Below, piece by piece: positions 17,492 to 25,723 of a stretch of DNA of 64,000 nt. The position numbers and the translations under genes were made by a program. The stretch's first letter is position 1; every line of letters begins with the position of its first letter. This DNA is from Kribbella sp. NBC_00382 (GTDB taxonomy: Bacteria; Actinomycetota; Actinomycetes; Propionibacteriales; Kribbellaceae): positions 6,510,001 through 6,574,000 of the forward strand of contig NZ_CP107954.1 of NCBI RefSeq assembly GCF_036067295.1. The letters run 5' to 3'. The notes under the pieces were generated by a model, which worked only from the letters and a program-made list of their open reading frames with translations, was not told the DNA's origin and ran no database searches.

Positions 17492-17571
17492 TGCCCTCCG
17501 ACGACCAGAGCTTCATCCTCGCCGAGTGGACTGACTGGACCGGCTGGACGACCTGGCCGGCCGGTCAGTGA
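17491..17571 (+). CDS. 26-residue Trp-rich microprotein in the metal transporter operon
   Basis: A tiny frame between the M/N and T subunit genes. ATG at 17491 shares its A with the TGA of nikMN, and its own TGA at 17569-17571 overlaps the GTG start of the T subunit in GTGA. The product begins MPSDDQSFILA and continues EWTDWTGWTTWPAGQ, with four Trp at a strict three-residue spacing. No membrane helix or metal-binding Cys/His is present. Perfect coupling at both ends suggests it is translated, either as a functional subunit or as a device that carries ribosomes into the T gene. No family is recognised. Confidence 0.55.
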   Translation: MPSDDQSFILAEWTDWTGWTTWPAGQ

Positions 17572-18335
17572 GCGGTTCGGCCGGGGACGGTCTGCTGGTC
17601 GCGGTCGACAGCCGGATCCACCGGTTGCCGGCGCAGGTGAAGATCGTCGCGCTGTTCGTCTTCGTGCTGGCCGTCGTCTCGACCCCGGCCGGCGTCTTCT
17701 GGGCCTTCGCCCTGTACGCCGCTCTGCTGGCTGGCGCCGTCGCGCTGGCGAAGTTGCCGGTGACAACGGTGATGCGGCGGCTGGCCGTCGAGACGCCGTT
17801 CATCGTTTTCGCTCTGGTACTCCCGTTCGTTGCCACCGGCCCGCAGGTCGACGTGTTCGGGGTCTCGGTGTCGGAGTCCGGAGTACTCGGCTCGTGGAAC
17901 GTCCTCGCGAAGGGCACGCTCGGAGTCGTCGCAGCGATCGTCTTGTCGGCGTCGACCGCGCCGCGCGAACTCCTCGCCGGCCTCGAGCGGCTGCGGCTGC
18001 CGTCGACGCTGGTCGCGATCCTCTCGTTCATGGTCCGGTACCTCAGCGTCGTCTCGGACGATCTGCACCGGATGCGGATCGCCCGGGAGTCCCGCGGGTA
18101 CGCCGGTGGGCGGGTCGGTCATTTGAAGGCGGTCGCCGGGGGAGTCGGGGCGCTGTTCGTGCGCAGCTTCGAGCGCGGCGAGCGGGTGCACCTGGCGATG
18201 CAGTCGCGTGGGTACACCGGCCGGATGCCGCAGCTGGCGGCCTCGGGTGCTGCGCGCAACCAGTGGGCCGAGGGGCTCGCGATCTCCCTGCTCGCCGTGC
18301 TCATCGCGGTGACGGCTAGGGTTGCTGGCTTGTGA
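17568..18335 (+). CDS. ECF transporter T component (CbiQ/NikQ-like)
   Basis: Membrane scaffold that couples ATP hydrolysis to the metal-binding subunit, 255 aa. Four to five hydrophobic segments lie in residues 25-130. The C-terminal cytoplasmic helices carry two coupling motifs, MRIARESRGYAG near 165 and LAMQSRGYTG near 205, matching the Ala-Arg-Gly signatures that dock in the ATPase grooves. GTG start at 17568 overlaps the stop of the 26-residue frame. It overlaps the ATPase gene by four bases. Confidence 0.9.
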   Translation: MSGSAGDGLLVAVDSRIHRLPAQVKIVALFVFVLAVVSTPAGVFWAFALYAALLAGAVALAKLPVTTVMRRLAVETPFIVFALVLPFVATGPQVDVFGVSVSESGVLGSWNVLAKGTLGVVAAIVLSASTAPRELLAGLERLRLPSTLVAILSFMVRYLSVVSDDLHRMRIARESRGYAGGRVGHLKAVAGGVGALFVRSFERGERVHLAMQSRGYTGRMPQLAASGAARNQWAEGLAISLLAVLIAVTARVAGL

Positions 18336-19102
18336 GCGGTCCATCGATCCACGTCGAGCGTCTCGTCTTCGCGTACCCGGACGGGCGGCAGGCTCTGTTC
18401 GGGGTCGACTTCACCATTCAGCGTGGCGAGCGGGTCGCTCTGCTCGGCCCCAACGGCGCGGGCAAGACGACGCTGGTGCTGCACCTCAACGGCATCCTCG
18501 GCTCGGTGGCAGGTGGCAGCGGGAGTGGCCGGATCCAGATCGGTGGGACGGATCTGCATCGGGAACACCTGCCCGAAGTACGGCGGAAGGTCGGGCTGGT
18601 CTTCCAGGATCCCGACGACCAGTTGTTCATGCCGACCGTCCGGGACGACGTCGCCTTCGGCCCGGCCAACCTCGGTCTGAAAGGTTCGGAGCTGGAGGAC
18701 CGCGTCCAGGAGGCGCTGGTCCAGGTCGGCATGCAGGACCATGCGAACATCGCCCCGCATCACCTGTCCTACGGCCAGCGCCGCCGGGTCGCCGTCGCGA
18801 CGGTCCTTGCCATGCGCCCCGAAGTACTGGTCCTGGACGAACCGTCGAGCAACCTCGACCCAGCCAGCCGCCGCGAACTGGCCGACATCCTCTCCGGCCT
18901 CGACGTCACCTTGCTGATGATCACCCACGACCTCCCGTACGCCCTCCAGCTCTGCGAACGCAGCCTGCTGATGGACGACGGCCGGATCGTCGCCGACGGC
19001 AAGACCCGCGATCTGCTGGGCGACGCCGACCTGATGACAGCGCATCGGCTGGAGCTCCCGTACGGCTTCGACCCGCTCTCCGTCCCCGGCCCGGAACACT
19101 GA
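18332..19102 (+). CDS. ECF transporter ATP-binding protein (CbiO/NikO-like)
   Basis: ABC ATPase of 256 aa energising metal uptake. Walker A LLGPNGAGKTTL near residues 36-47; Q loop FQDPDDQLF, the variant with Asp-Asp-Gln typical of ECF ATPases; signature LSYGQRRRVAVATVLA near 147; Walker B VLVLDEPSSNLD; switch His in MITHDLPYAL. A single ATPase gene implies a homodimer, as in NikO/CbiO systems. GTG at 18332 overlaps the T gene stop. Last gene of the operon. Confidence 0.94.
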   Translation: MSGPSIHVERLVFAYPDGRQALFGVDFTIQRGERVALLGPNGAGKTTLVLHLNGILGSVAGGSGSGRIQIGGTDLHREHLPEVRRKVGLVFQDPDDQLFMPTVRDDVAFGPANLGLKGSELEDRVQEALVQVGMQDHANIAPHHLSYGQRRRVAVATVLAMRPEVLVLDEPSSNLDPASRRELADILSGLDVTLLMITHDLPYALQLCERSLLMDDGRIVADGKTRDLLGDADLMTAHRLELPYGFDPLSVPGPEH

Positions 19103-19161
19103 TGTCGATCTGACGGTGTCCCGTCCGACGCGTTGGCAAGACCAACCGAAGGGACAACGTC

Positions 19162-19818
19162 ATGACCACCATCGCCACCACCTCCTCGCACACCAGCACC
19201 ACGTCGTCAGCCAAACGGCTCCTGACGGCAGGGATCGTCGCCGGTCCGTTCTTCGCCGTCGTCGTGGCCGCCCAGGCGCTGACCCGCGACGGCTTCGACA
19301 TCCGCAAGCACGCGGCGAGCATGCTCGCTGTTGGCGACCTGGGCTGGATCCAGTCCGCCAACTTCGTCATCACCGGGGTGCTGCTGATCGCCGGAGCGGG
19401 CGGACTGCGGCGGGTGTCTCGTAGCCGTTGGGTGCCTCGGCTGCTCGGCGTTTACGGTGTCGGCACCGTTGCCGCAGGGCTGTTCGTGCCCGATCCTTCG
19501 ATGGGATTTCCGGTCGGTGCTCCAGAGGGTCAGGCTGCTTCGATGAGCTGGCACGCGGGCTTGCATTTCGCGGCCGGCGGGATCGGGTTCCTGGGGTTCG
19601 TCATCGCGTGCATCGTTGCCGCCCGCCGGTTCGCGCGTGACGGGGAGCGGGGCTGGGCGGCGTACTCGGTGGTCACTGGCGTCTCGTTCCTGGCGGCCTT
19701 CGCGGGGATCGCGTCGGGTTCGACGGGCGGACCGGTGCTCGCCTTCTACGCGGCGGTCGCGCTCGGGTGGAGCTGGATCTCCCTGGTACTGCGCAAGGCC
19801 CAGCAAGTCAGCGCTTGA
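19162..19818 (+). CDS. DUF998 membrane protein
   Basis: Integral membrane protein of 218 aa with a Ser/Thr-rich N terminus and six hydrophobic segments. DLGWIQSANFVITGVLLIAGAG is split here across helix 2; together with the following PDPSMGFPVGAPEG loop and HAGLHFAAGG it matches the DUF998 family. Function unknown. GAAGGGAC upstream of ATG 19162 is a fair ribosome site. It lies 59 bases after the ATPase gene but is probably a separate unit. Confidence 0.8.
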   Translation: MTTIATTSSHTSTTSSAKRLLTAGIVAGPFFAVVVAAQALTRDGFDIRKHAASMLAVGDLGWIQSANFVITGVLLIAGAGGLRRVSRSRWVPRLLGVYGVGTVAAGLFVPDPSMGFPVGAPEGQAASMSWHAGLHFAAGGIGFLGFVIACIVAARRFARDGERGWAAYSVVTGVSFLAAFAGIASGSTGGPVLAFYAAVALGWSWISLVLRKAQQVSA

Positions 19819-19862
19819 GGCGCTTGAGGGTGGGTGAAGTTCCACCGCGGGGTGGACGGGGG

Positions 19863-19903
19863 TTACCGAGGTCAGCAAACCCTGGTGAATTTCTTACCGA
19901 GGT
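19863..19903. repeat. Direct repeats upstream of the SGNH hydrolase
   Basis: TTACCGAGGT occurs at 19863-19872 and again at 19894-19903, exactly 31 bases apart, about three helical turns. They lie 85-125 bases before the GTG of the secreted hydrolase, in a spacer with no gene, and may be tandem activator sites. Confidence 0.4.
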
Positions 19904-19987
19904 ATTGCTTGTCACACACCGGTGGGGGATGGTGACTCTCAGTTCACCCTGCCTCGGTTCCCCTCACACCAGAAGGCGGTCCGCCCC

Positions 19988-20773
19988 GTGAAGAAACTCG
20001 CCGCACTCATCGGAGCCGCAGTCCTCGGTACTGCGCTGCTCACCCCCACCGTCGCGAACGCCGCAGCTCCCGTCTATGTCGCCCTCGGCGACTCGTACGC
20101 GGCCGGCGTCGGCACCCGCACCTACATCGCCGACAGCGGCTCCTGCCAGCGATCGACCAAGGCTTACCCGTACGTCGACGCGGCCCGTGTCGGCGCGACG
20201 CTGACCTTCGTCGCGTGCTCGGGCGCCCGGGTCGCCGACGTCACTGCCAAACAACTCGCACCGCTGAACAGCGGCGTCCGCTGGGTCACCTTGCAGGTCG
20301 GCGGCAACGACGCCGGCTTCTCCTCGGTGATCACCGAATGCGCCAAGCCGTCCTGGCTGGGTGACTGCAACAGCGCGATCGCCACCGCGACCGCGACCAT
20401 CAACAACACGATCCCCGGCCGGCTCAACACCCTCTACGCGACGGTTCGCAGCCGCGCGACGACGGCGAAGGTGGTCGTCGTCGGCTACCCGCGGCTGTTC
20501 AACGGCACCGACTGCAACGCCGGTACGTTCTTCAGCGGCGACGAGATGACCAAGCTGAACGCGACCGCCGACCTGCTGAACTCGAAGATCGCCGCGGCGG
20601 CCGGCGCGGCCGGCTACAGCTTCGTGAACCCGACCTCGGCGTTCATCGGGCACGCGGTCTGCGGCAGCCCGGAATGGATCAACGGACTGTCGAACCCGAT
20701 CAGCGAGTCCTACCACCCGAACACGACCGGCCAGACGGGGCTCGCGAACCTCGTCGACGACCAGCTGACCTAG
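19988..20773 (+). CDS. Secreted SGNH/GDSL esterase-lipase
   Basis: Exported hydrolase of 261 aa. Sec signal peptide MKKLAALIGAAVLGTALL and more, cleaved near ANAA-AP. Block I is VALGDSYAAGVG with the nucleophile Ser; the oxyanion Asn is in QVGGNDAGFSS; the catalytic Asp/His block is SYHPNTTGQTG near the C terminus. Several Cys suggest disulfides, as in the Streptomyces secreted SGNH lipase family. GTG at 19988 starts directly at the Lys-Lys signal peptide; the frame upstream reads unlike protein. Confidence 0.9.
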   Translation: MKKLAALIGAAVLGTALLTPTVANAAAPVYVALGDSYAAGVGTRTYIADSGSCQRSTKAYPYVDAARVGATLTFVACSGARVADVTAKQLAPLNSGVRWVTLQVGGNDAGFSSVITECAKPSWLGDCNSAIATATATINNTIPGRLNTLYATVRSRATTAKVVVVGYPRLFNGTDCNAGTFFSGDEMTKLNATADLLNSKIAAAAGAAGYSFVNPTSAFIGHAVCGSPEWINGLSNPISESYHPNTTGQTGLANLVDDQLT

Positions 20774-20960
20774 CGGCTCGTTCCGGGGTCGCGCGGAGCT
20801 CCCGGGCGACCCCGGAATGCCCCGTCAGCAAGGCGAAAATCCCCTTCTTCTGTTGGCCTTCTGGTGCCGCGACGCACCTGTGCCAGCACTCTGCGTAGGG
20901 TCCGCTGAGCGGACGTTCCAACGCTGTAGTGACCGTCCGTGAGAGCCCGAAACGGTTGGG

Positions 20961-20976
20961 TGTGAGATGGATCACG
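20961..20976. promoter_or_regulatory. CRP/GlxR-type site upstream of the M4 protease
   Basis: TGTGA-GATGGA-TCACG differs by one base from the TGTGA-N6-TCACA consensus. It lies about 90 bases before the protease start, where a cAMP-dependent regulator could act. Confidence 0.45.
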
Positions 20977-21009
20977 TGCGGTCGCGCAGGGGATTGGGCG
21001 GATGACAGA

Positions 21010-21046
21010 TTGCAGCCCTCACGCCCGCTCAGCGTGAGAACTGCAA
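21010..21046 (+). promoter_or_regulatory. Stem-loop in the 5' leader of the M4 protease
   Basis: TTGCAG-CC-CTCACGC, a 7-base loop, GCGTGAG-AA-CTGCAA: two perfect stems of 6 and 7 bp separated by a symmetric 2x2 internal loop. It ends exactly where the ribosome site GGGGAGGA (21047-21054) begins, so the structure could modulate initiation or protect the mRNA 5' end. Confidence 0.5.
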
Positions 21047-21062
21047 GGGGAGGAACATTTCT

Positions 21063-23375
21063 GTGAAAGCTCGTACCTGGCTCGCCGGCCTCGCGGTCGG
21101 TGCAGTCTCCATCAGCCTGACGGCACCGGGGCTGGCCAACAGCGCCCCCGTCCCGTCGTCCGACACCACGGCCGCCCAGAGCCCGGAGATCCGCACCATC
21201 GGAACTCCGAAGGCCGGCGGCACCGGGCTGGTCTCCAAGCGCGACGAGACCGGCCGTGCCCACTCGATCCGGCCGGCGACCCCGCTGAAGGCTCCGGCCT
21301 CGGTCGGCGCCAAGGCCGGCAAGTCCGCCACCAGCAAGCCCGACGCGGTCGCGGTCGCCAAGGCGCAGGTCGCCACGGTCGCCCCGTACTTCGGCGCGCG
21401 CCCGACTGACCTGGTGGCGTCGTCGAGTTCGCTCAGCTCGCTCGGCTCGCAGGTCAGGTTCCAGCAGAACATCGACGGCGTCCCGGTCTACGGCGGCGAG
21501 ATCGTCACCACCCTGGACAAGACCGGCGCGCTGGAGTCCGCCAACGGCGAGGTCTCGCTCGCGACGTACGGTGCGTTCCCGGCCGCCGGCGCGGTGGACG
21601 CGGCCAAGGCCAAGGCGCAGGACGCCGCGGTCCAGTCCGTCGCCACCCGCGCCAAGGTCGACGCCTCCACGCTGACCGCCAAGCTGGTCGGTCCGCGCTG
21701 GTTCGACATGAGTCTCGTCACCCGCCAGCCGGGTTCGGTCGCCATCCCGGTCTACCTCTACGAGGTGACCGGACAGGGTGACGTCCGCTGGCAGTCGATG
21801 GTGCACGCGTCGGCCGGCAAGACCCTGCTCGCCTGGGACCTGGCCGAGCACATCAACCGCGTCGTCTGCGACGCGAACCACACCAACATCGTGACCGGCG
21901 CGGAAGACGCGCGCTGCGGCGGCGGCGTCTTCGCACCGAGCCGGGTCGAGGGTGGCCCGACCTCTTCGGTCGCGGACGTGAACCAGGTCTTCAACTTCTT
22001 CGGCGACACCTCGAACCTGTACGCCGGACTCGGTACCGACCTGACCAACCTGATCGGCGCCGACTACGGCGACGGTCTGGGCAAGGCCATCCGCGGCACC
22101 GTCCGGGTCTGCGTCAGCGGCGCCTGCCCCTACGCCAACGCGTTCTGGAACGGCGAGCAGATGGCCTTCGGTGAGGGCGTCAGCACCGACGACATCACCG
22201 GTCACGAGCTGACCCACGGCGTCACCCAGCACACGGCCGGCCTGGCCTACCTGTGGGAGGCCGGCGCGATCAACGAGTCGCTGTCCGACATCATGGGCGA
22301 GTTCGTCGACCTGACCAACGGGTCGGCCGACGACACCCCGGCCAACCGCTGGCTGATGGGCGAGGGGTCGAGCCTCGGCGCGATCCGCTCGCTGAAGGAC
22401 CCGACGCAGTTCGGCGACCCGGACAAGATGTCCAGCCCGAACTTCTTCGACGACGAGTTCTTCCAGGACAACGGCGGCGTGCACTTCAACTCCGGTGTCG
22501 GTAACAAGACCGCGTTCCTGATCGCCGACGGCGGTTCGTTCAACGGCCAGACCCCGGCCGGCATCGGTCTGCCGAAGTCCGAGTCGCTGTGGCACGAGAC
22601 CCAGAAGGTACTGACCAGCGGCGCCGACTACACCGACCTGGCCGAGGCCCTTCGCTCCACCTGCAACGTGCTGCAGAAGCACCACGTCGCGAACATGACC
22701 AACGCCGACTGCGCCGAGGTCAACAAGGCGATCCTGGCCACCGAGCTCGACCAGGCGCCGGGCATCGGCAAGCCGGCCAAGGCTCCGGTCTGCGACACCT
22801 CCGCCCAGAAGGTCAAGAACCTGATCACCACGTCCTTCAAGAAGGACCCGGACGGCGTCGTCACGCACACCCCGGGCTGGGTGCTCGGCAAGTCCATGGG
22901 TGACCCGACCGCGCAGGTCGACACCTCGTACTCCTCCGACGGCGACGACTCGCTGTACGGCCAGATCACCGACCCCACGTCGTCGATCAGCGTGCAGACG
23001 AAGAGCGCGATGAAGATCAAGAACGAGAAGACGTACCTGCGCTTCACCCACGCGTACAACTTCTACAACGTGTTCTTCATCTTCGCCGTCCGGACCGGTA
23101 CGGCGACGCTGGACTACTCCGACGACAACGGCACCACCTGGCACGACAGCTCGGCGCTGCCGTGGACGAACGGCCCGACCGTCGACCCGAACTTCCCCGA
23201 CGAGCCGGCCAACTGGCACGGCAACTCGGGCGGCTGGGAGACCAGCCGGGTGGACGTGTCGCAGTTCAGCGGCAAGCTGCTGAAGTTCCGCTGGAACGGG
23301 AACGGGGCGGACTTCTCCGACCTGATCCCGGCCAACTGGTGGCTCGACAACGCCACCATCTACACCTGCAGCTAG
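21063..23375 (+). CDS. Secreted M4 (thermolysin-type) zinc metalloprotease
   Basis: Exported protease of 770 aa. Signal peptide (about 1-28), then a propeptide with FTP-type inhibitory and PepSY-like segments to about residue 210. The catalytic domain has HELTHGVTQHTAG (HExxH, about 381) and the third Zn ligand Glu in GAINESLSDIMGEF (about 403), with LWHETQKVL further on. A C-terminal beta-rich domain of about 180 residues (TATLDYSDDNGTTWHD and neighbours) probably binds the substrate or surface. GTG 21063 follows GGGGAGGA by 8 bases. A terminator follows. Confidence 0.93.
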   Translation: MKARTWLAGLAVGAVSISLTAPGLANSAPVPSSDTTAAQSPEIRTIGTPKAGGTGLVSKRDETGRAHSIRPATPLKAPASVGAKAGKSATSKPDAVAVAKAQVATVAPYFGARPTDLVASSSSLSSLGSQVRFQQNIDGVPVYGGEIVTTLDKTGALESANGEVSLATYGAFPAAGAVDAAKAKAQDAAVQSVATRAKVDASTLTAKLVGPRWFDMSLVTRQPGSVAIPVYLYEVTGQGDVRWQSMVHASAGKTLLAWDLAEHINRVVCDANHTNIVTGAEDARCGGGVFAPSRVEGGPTSSVADVNQVFNFFGDTSNLYAGLGTDLTNLIGADYGDGLGKAIRGTVRVCVSGACPYANAFWNGEQMAFGEGVSTDDITGHELTHGVTQHTAGLAYLWEAGAINESLSDIMGEFVDLTNGSADDTPANRWLMGEGSSLGAIRSLKDPTQFGDPDKMSSPNFFDDEFFQDNGGVHFNSGVGNKTAFLIADGGSFNGQTPAGIGLPKSESLWHETQKVLTSGADYTDLAEALRSTCNVLQKHHVANMTNADCAEVNKAILATELDQAPGIGKPAKAPVCDTSAQKVKNLITTSFKKDPDGVVTHTPGWVLGKSMGDPTAQVDTSYSSDGDDSLYGQITDPTSSISVQTKSAMKIKNEKTYLRFTHAYNFYNVFFIFAVRTGTATLDYSDDNGTTWHDSSALPWTNGPTVDPNFPDEPANWHGNSGGWETSRVDVSQFSGKLLKFRWNGNGADFSDLIPANWWLDNATIYTCS

Positions 23376-23390
23376 TCAGTTGCTGAAGGA

Positions 23391-23416
23391 GGCCCGGCGG
23401 ATCCGTCCGCCGGGCC
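23391..23416. terminator. Intrinsic terminator between convergent genes
   Basis: GGCCCGGCGGA-TCCG-TCCGCCGGGCC is a perfect 11-bp stem with a 4-base loop, 15 bases after the protease stop and followed by TTCTT. It lies directly before the 3' end of the convergent UvrA-like gene and can serve both. Confidence 0.85.
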
Positions 23417-23425
23417 TTCTTCGCG

Positions 23426-25723
23426 TCACACGTCGACGGTCGCCGGCGCGCCGACGTACCGGCGCAGGTGTTCGGCGGTGAGGGAGGCGCTGCTTTCGAT
23501 CAGGTCGGCGGGGATGCCGGTGAAGACGATCTGGCCGCCGTCGCGGCCGGCGCCCGGGCCGAGGTCGATGAGCCAGTCGGCGTGGGCCATCACCGCTTGA
23601 TGGTGCTCGATCACGATCACGGTGTTGCCTTCGTCAACCAGTTGGTCGAGCAAGGTGAGTAGTTGGTCGACATCGGCCAGATGCAGGCCGGTGGTTGGTT
23701 CGTCGAGGATGTACGTCGTGCCGTTGCGGCCCATGTGGATCGCGAGCTTCAGCCGTTGACGCTCGCCACCCGAGAGGGTGGTCAATGGTTGCCCAAGGCC
23801 CAGATAGCCGAGGCCGACGGCGATCAGCCGGTCGAGGATCGCCCGGGCCGGGCCCTTCTCGAAGAAGGATCGGGCCTCGATCGTGGACATGCTCAGCACC
23901 TGGCTGATGTTCTTGCCACGCAGCAGATACGCGAGTACCTCCGGAGTGAACCGGGCGCCGTTGCAGTCCTCGCACACCGACGCGACCTCGGCCATCATCG
24001 CCAGGTCGGTGTAGACCACGCCCAGCCCCTTGCAAGTCGGGCAGGCGCCGACCGAGTTGGCGCTGAACATCCCCGGCTTCACCTTGTTCGCCTTCGCGAA
24101 CTCCGCCCGGATCGGATCCAGCAGAACCGTGTACGTCGCCGGGTTGCTGCGCCGCGACCCCCTGATCGGATCCTGCCCGGCGACGATCACCCCGTCGCGC
24201 CCAGCCAGCGACCCGTGGATCAGCGAACTCTTGCCCGAGCCGGCCACCCCGGTGACGACGGTCAGTACGCCGAGCGGGATGTCGACGCTCACGTTCTGCA
24301 GGTTGTGCAGCGATGCGCCTTCGATCCGCAGCTGCCCGGTCGGTTGCCGGACCTCCTCGCGCAGGCCGACCCGGTGATCGAGGTACCGCCCGGTCAGTGT
24401 CCCGGACTTCTTCAAACCCTTCAGATCGCCGGCATAACAAAGCCGCCCGCCGGCCTGACCTGCACCGGGCCCGAGGTCGACCACGTAGTCGGCGATCTGG
24501 ATCGTCTCCGGCTTGTGCTCGACGACGAGCACGGTGTTGCCCTTGCCGCGCAACTGGAGCAGCAGCTCGTTCATCCGCTGGATGTCATGCGGATGCAGCC
24601 CGACGGTCGGCTCGTCGAAGACGTAGGTGACATCGGTGAGCGACGACCCGAGATGCCGGACCAGCTTCACCCGCTGTGCCTCGCCACCGGACAGCGTCGA
24701 CGACTCCCGATCGAGGCTGAGGTAGCCGAGCCCGATGTCGACCATCGACTCCAGCGTCCCGTGCAGTCCCTCCAGCATCGGACCGACCGACGCATCCTTG
24801 ATCCCGCCGATGAACTGCGCCAGCTCGCTGATCTGCATCCGCGAGCACTCGGCGATCCCGACTCCGTCGATCCGCACCGAGAGCGCCGCCTCGTTCAGCC
24901 GCGCGCCGTCACAAGCCGGGCAGCGGACCAGTTTCACCGCGCGGTCCGCGAACACCCGCACGTGGTTCTGCATCGTCTCGCGATCCTTGGCGAGCAGGTT
25001 GCGTTTGACCTTGGTGACGAGGCCTTCGAAGGTCAGATTGCTGGTCCCGATCTTCACCTTCGTCGACGGCTGGTACAGGAACTGCTCCCACACGTCGGCG
25101 GGATAGTCCATCAGCGGCAGGTCCGGATCGAACAGTCCGGACTTCGCCATCAACTGCCAGTACCACGTGTCGACGCCGTACCCGGGCACCTTGACCGCAC
25201 CTTGGTTGAGGCTCAGCGATCGGTCGACGAACTCGTCCAGGTCGATCTCGGACGCCTTGCCCAGCCCCTCGCAGGTGGGGCACATCCCCTCCGCCCGATT
25301 GAAGCTGAACGCCGACGGCGGTCCGGCGTACGGGGTGCCGAGGCGGCTGAACAGGATCCGCAGCATGGTGTGGGCGTCGGTCGCGGTGCCGACCGTCGAG
25401 CGCGCGTTGGCGCCGATCCGTTCCTGGTCGACGATGATCGCGGCGCTCAGGTTGCGCAGCGAGTCGACGTCCGGGCGGGCCAGGCTCGGCATGAAGTTCT
25501 GCACGAAGGCCGTGTAGGTCTCGTTGATCAGCCGCTGGGACTCGGCGGCGATGGTGTCGAAGACGAGGGAGGACTTACCGGAGCCGGAGACCCCGGTGAA
25601 GACGGTCAGCCGGCGCTTGGGGATGTCGACGGAGACTCCGCCGAGATTGTTCTCGCGCGCTCCGCGGACCTGGATGACGTCGTGGCTGTCGGCTGAGCGG
25701 GGCCTGAAGGTGTTGGTGCCGGG
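23426..25723 (-). CDS. UvrA-like ABC ATPase without a recognisable start codon
   Basis: Paralogue of excinuclease subunit A. The frame holds two ABC modules: N-terminal Walker A FTGVSGSGKSSLVFDTIAAE (about 25560-25620), zinc-finger motifs CPTCEGLG, CPACDGAR, CPTCKGLG and CEDCNGAR, second Walker A VTGVAGSGKSSLIHG, signatures LSGGEAQRVKL and LSGGERQRLKL, Walker B YVFDEPTVGLH and YILDEPTTGLH. Homology begins directly after the TGA of the upstream tetR gene, in the same frame. There is no ATG, GTG or TTG in any frame on this strand between 25733 and 25504; the first, GTG 25504, lies after Walker A. Short UvrA relatives of this kind are linked to DNA-targeting drug resistance. Start by a rare codon, TGA readthrough, or gene decay are all open. 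Confidence 0.75.
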   Translation of the reverse strand, partial: PGTNTFRPRSADSHDVIQVRGARENNLGGVSVDIPKRRLTVFTGVSGSGKSSLVFDTIAAESQRLINETYTAFVQNFMPSLARPDVDSLRNLSAAIIVDQERIGANARSTVGTATDAHTMLRILFSRLGTPYAGPPSAFSFNRAEGMCPTCEGLGKASEIDLDEFVDRSLSLNQGAVKVPGYGVDTWYWQLMAKSGLFDPDLPLMDYPADVWEQFLYQPSTKVKIGTSNLTFEGLVTKVKRNLLAKDRETMQNHVRVFADRAVKLVRCPACDGARLNEAALSVRIDGVGIAECSRMQISELAQFIGGIKDASVGPMLEGLHGTLESMVDIGLGYLSLDRESSTLSGGEAQRVKLVRHLGSSLTDVTYVFDEPTVGLHPHDIQRMNELLLQLRGKGNTVLVVEHKPETIQIADYVVDLGPGAGQAGGRLCYAGDLKGLKKSGTLTGRYLDHRVGLREEVRQPTGQLRIEGASLHNLQNVSVDIPLGVLTVVTGVAGSGKSSLIHGSLAGRDGVIVAGQDPIRGSRRSNPATYTVLLDPIRAEFAKANKVKPGMFSANSVGACPTCKGLGVVYTDLAMMAEVASVCEDCNGARFTPEVLAYLLRGKNISQVLSMSTIEARSFFEKGPARAILDRLIAVGLGYLGLGQPLTTLSGGERQRLKLAIHMGRNGTTYILDEPTTGLHLADVDQLLTLLDQLVDEGNTVIVIEHHQAVMAHADWLIDLGPGAGRDGGQIVFTGIPADLIESSASLTAEHLRRYVGAPATVDV

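Noticed and set aside
20700..23219. 839-codon open frame antisense to the M4 protease
   Set aside because: Same shadow effect; the protease on the other strand has a signal peptide and HExxH.
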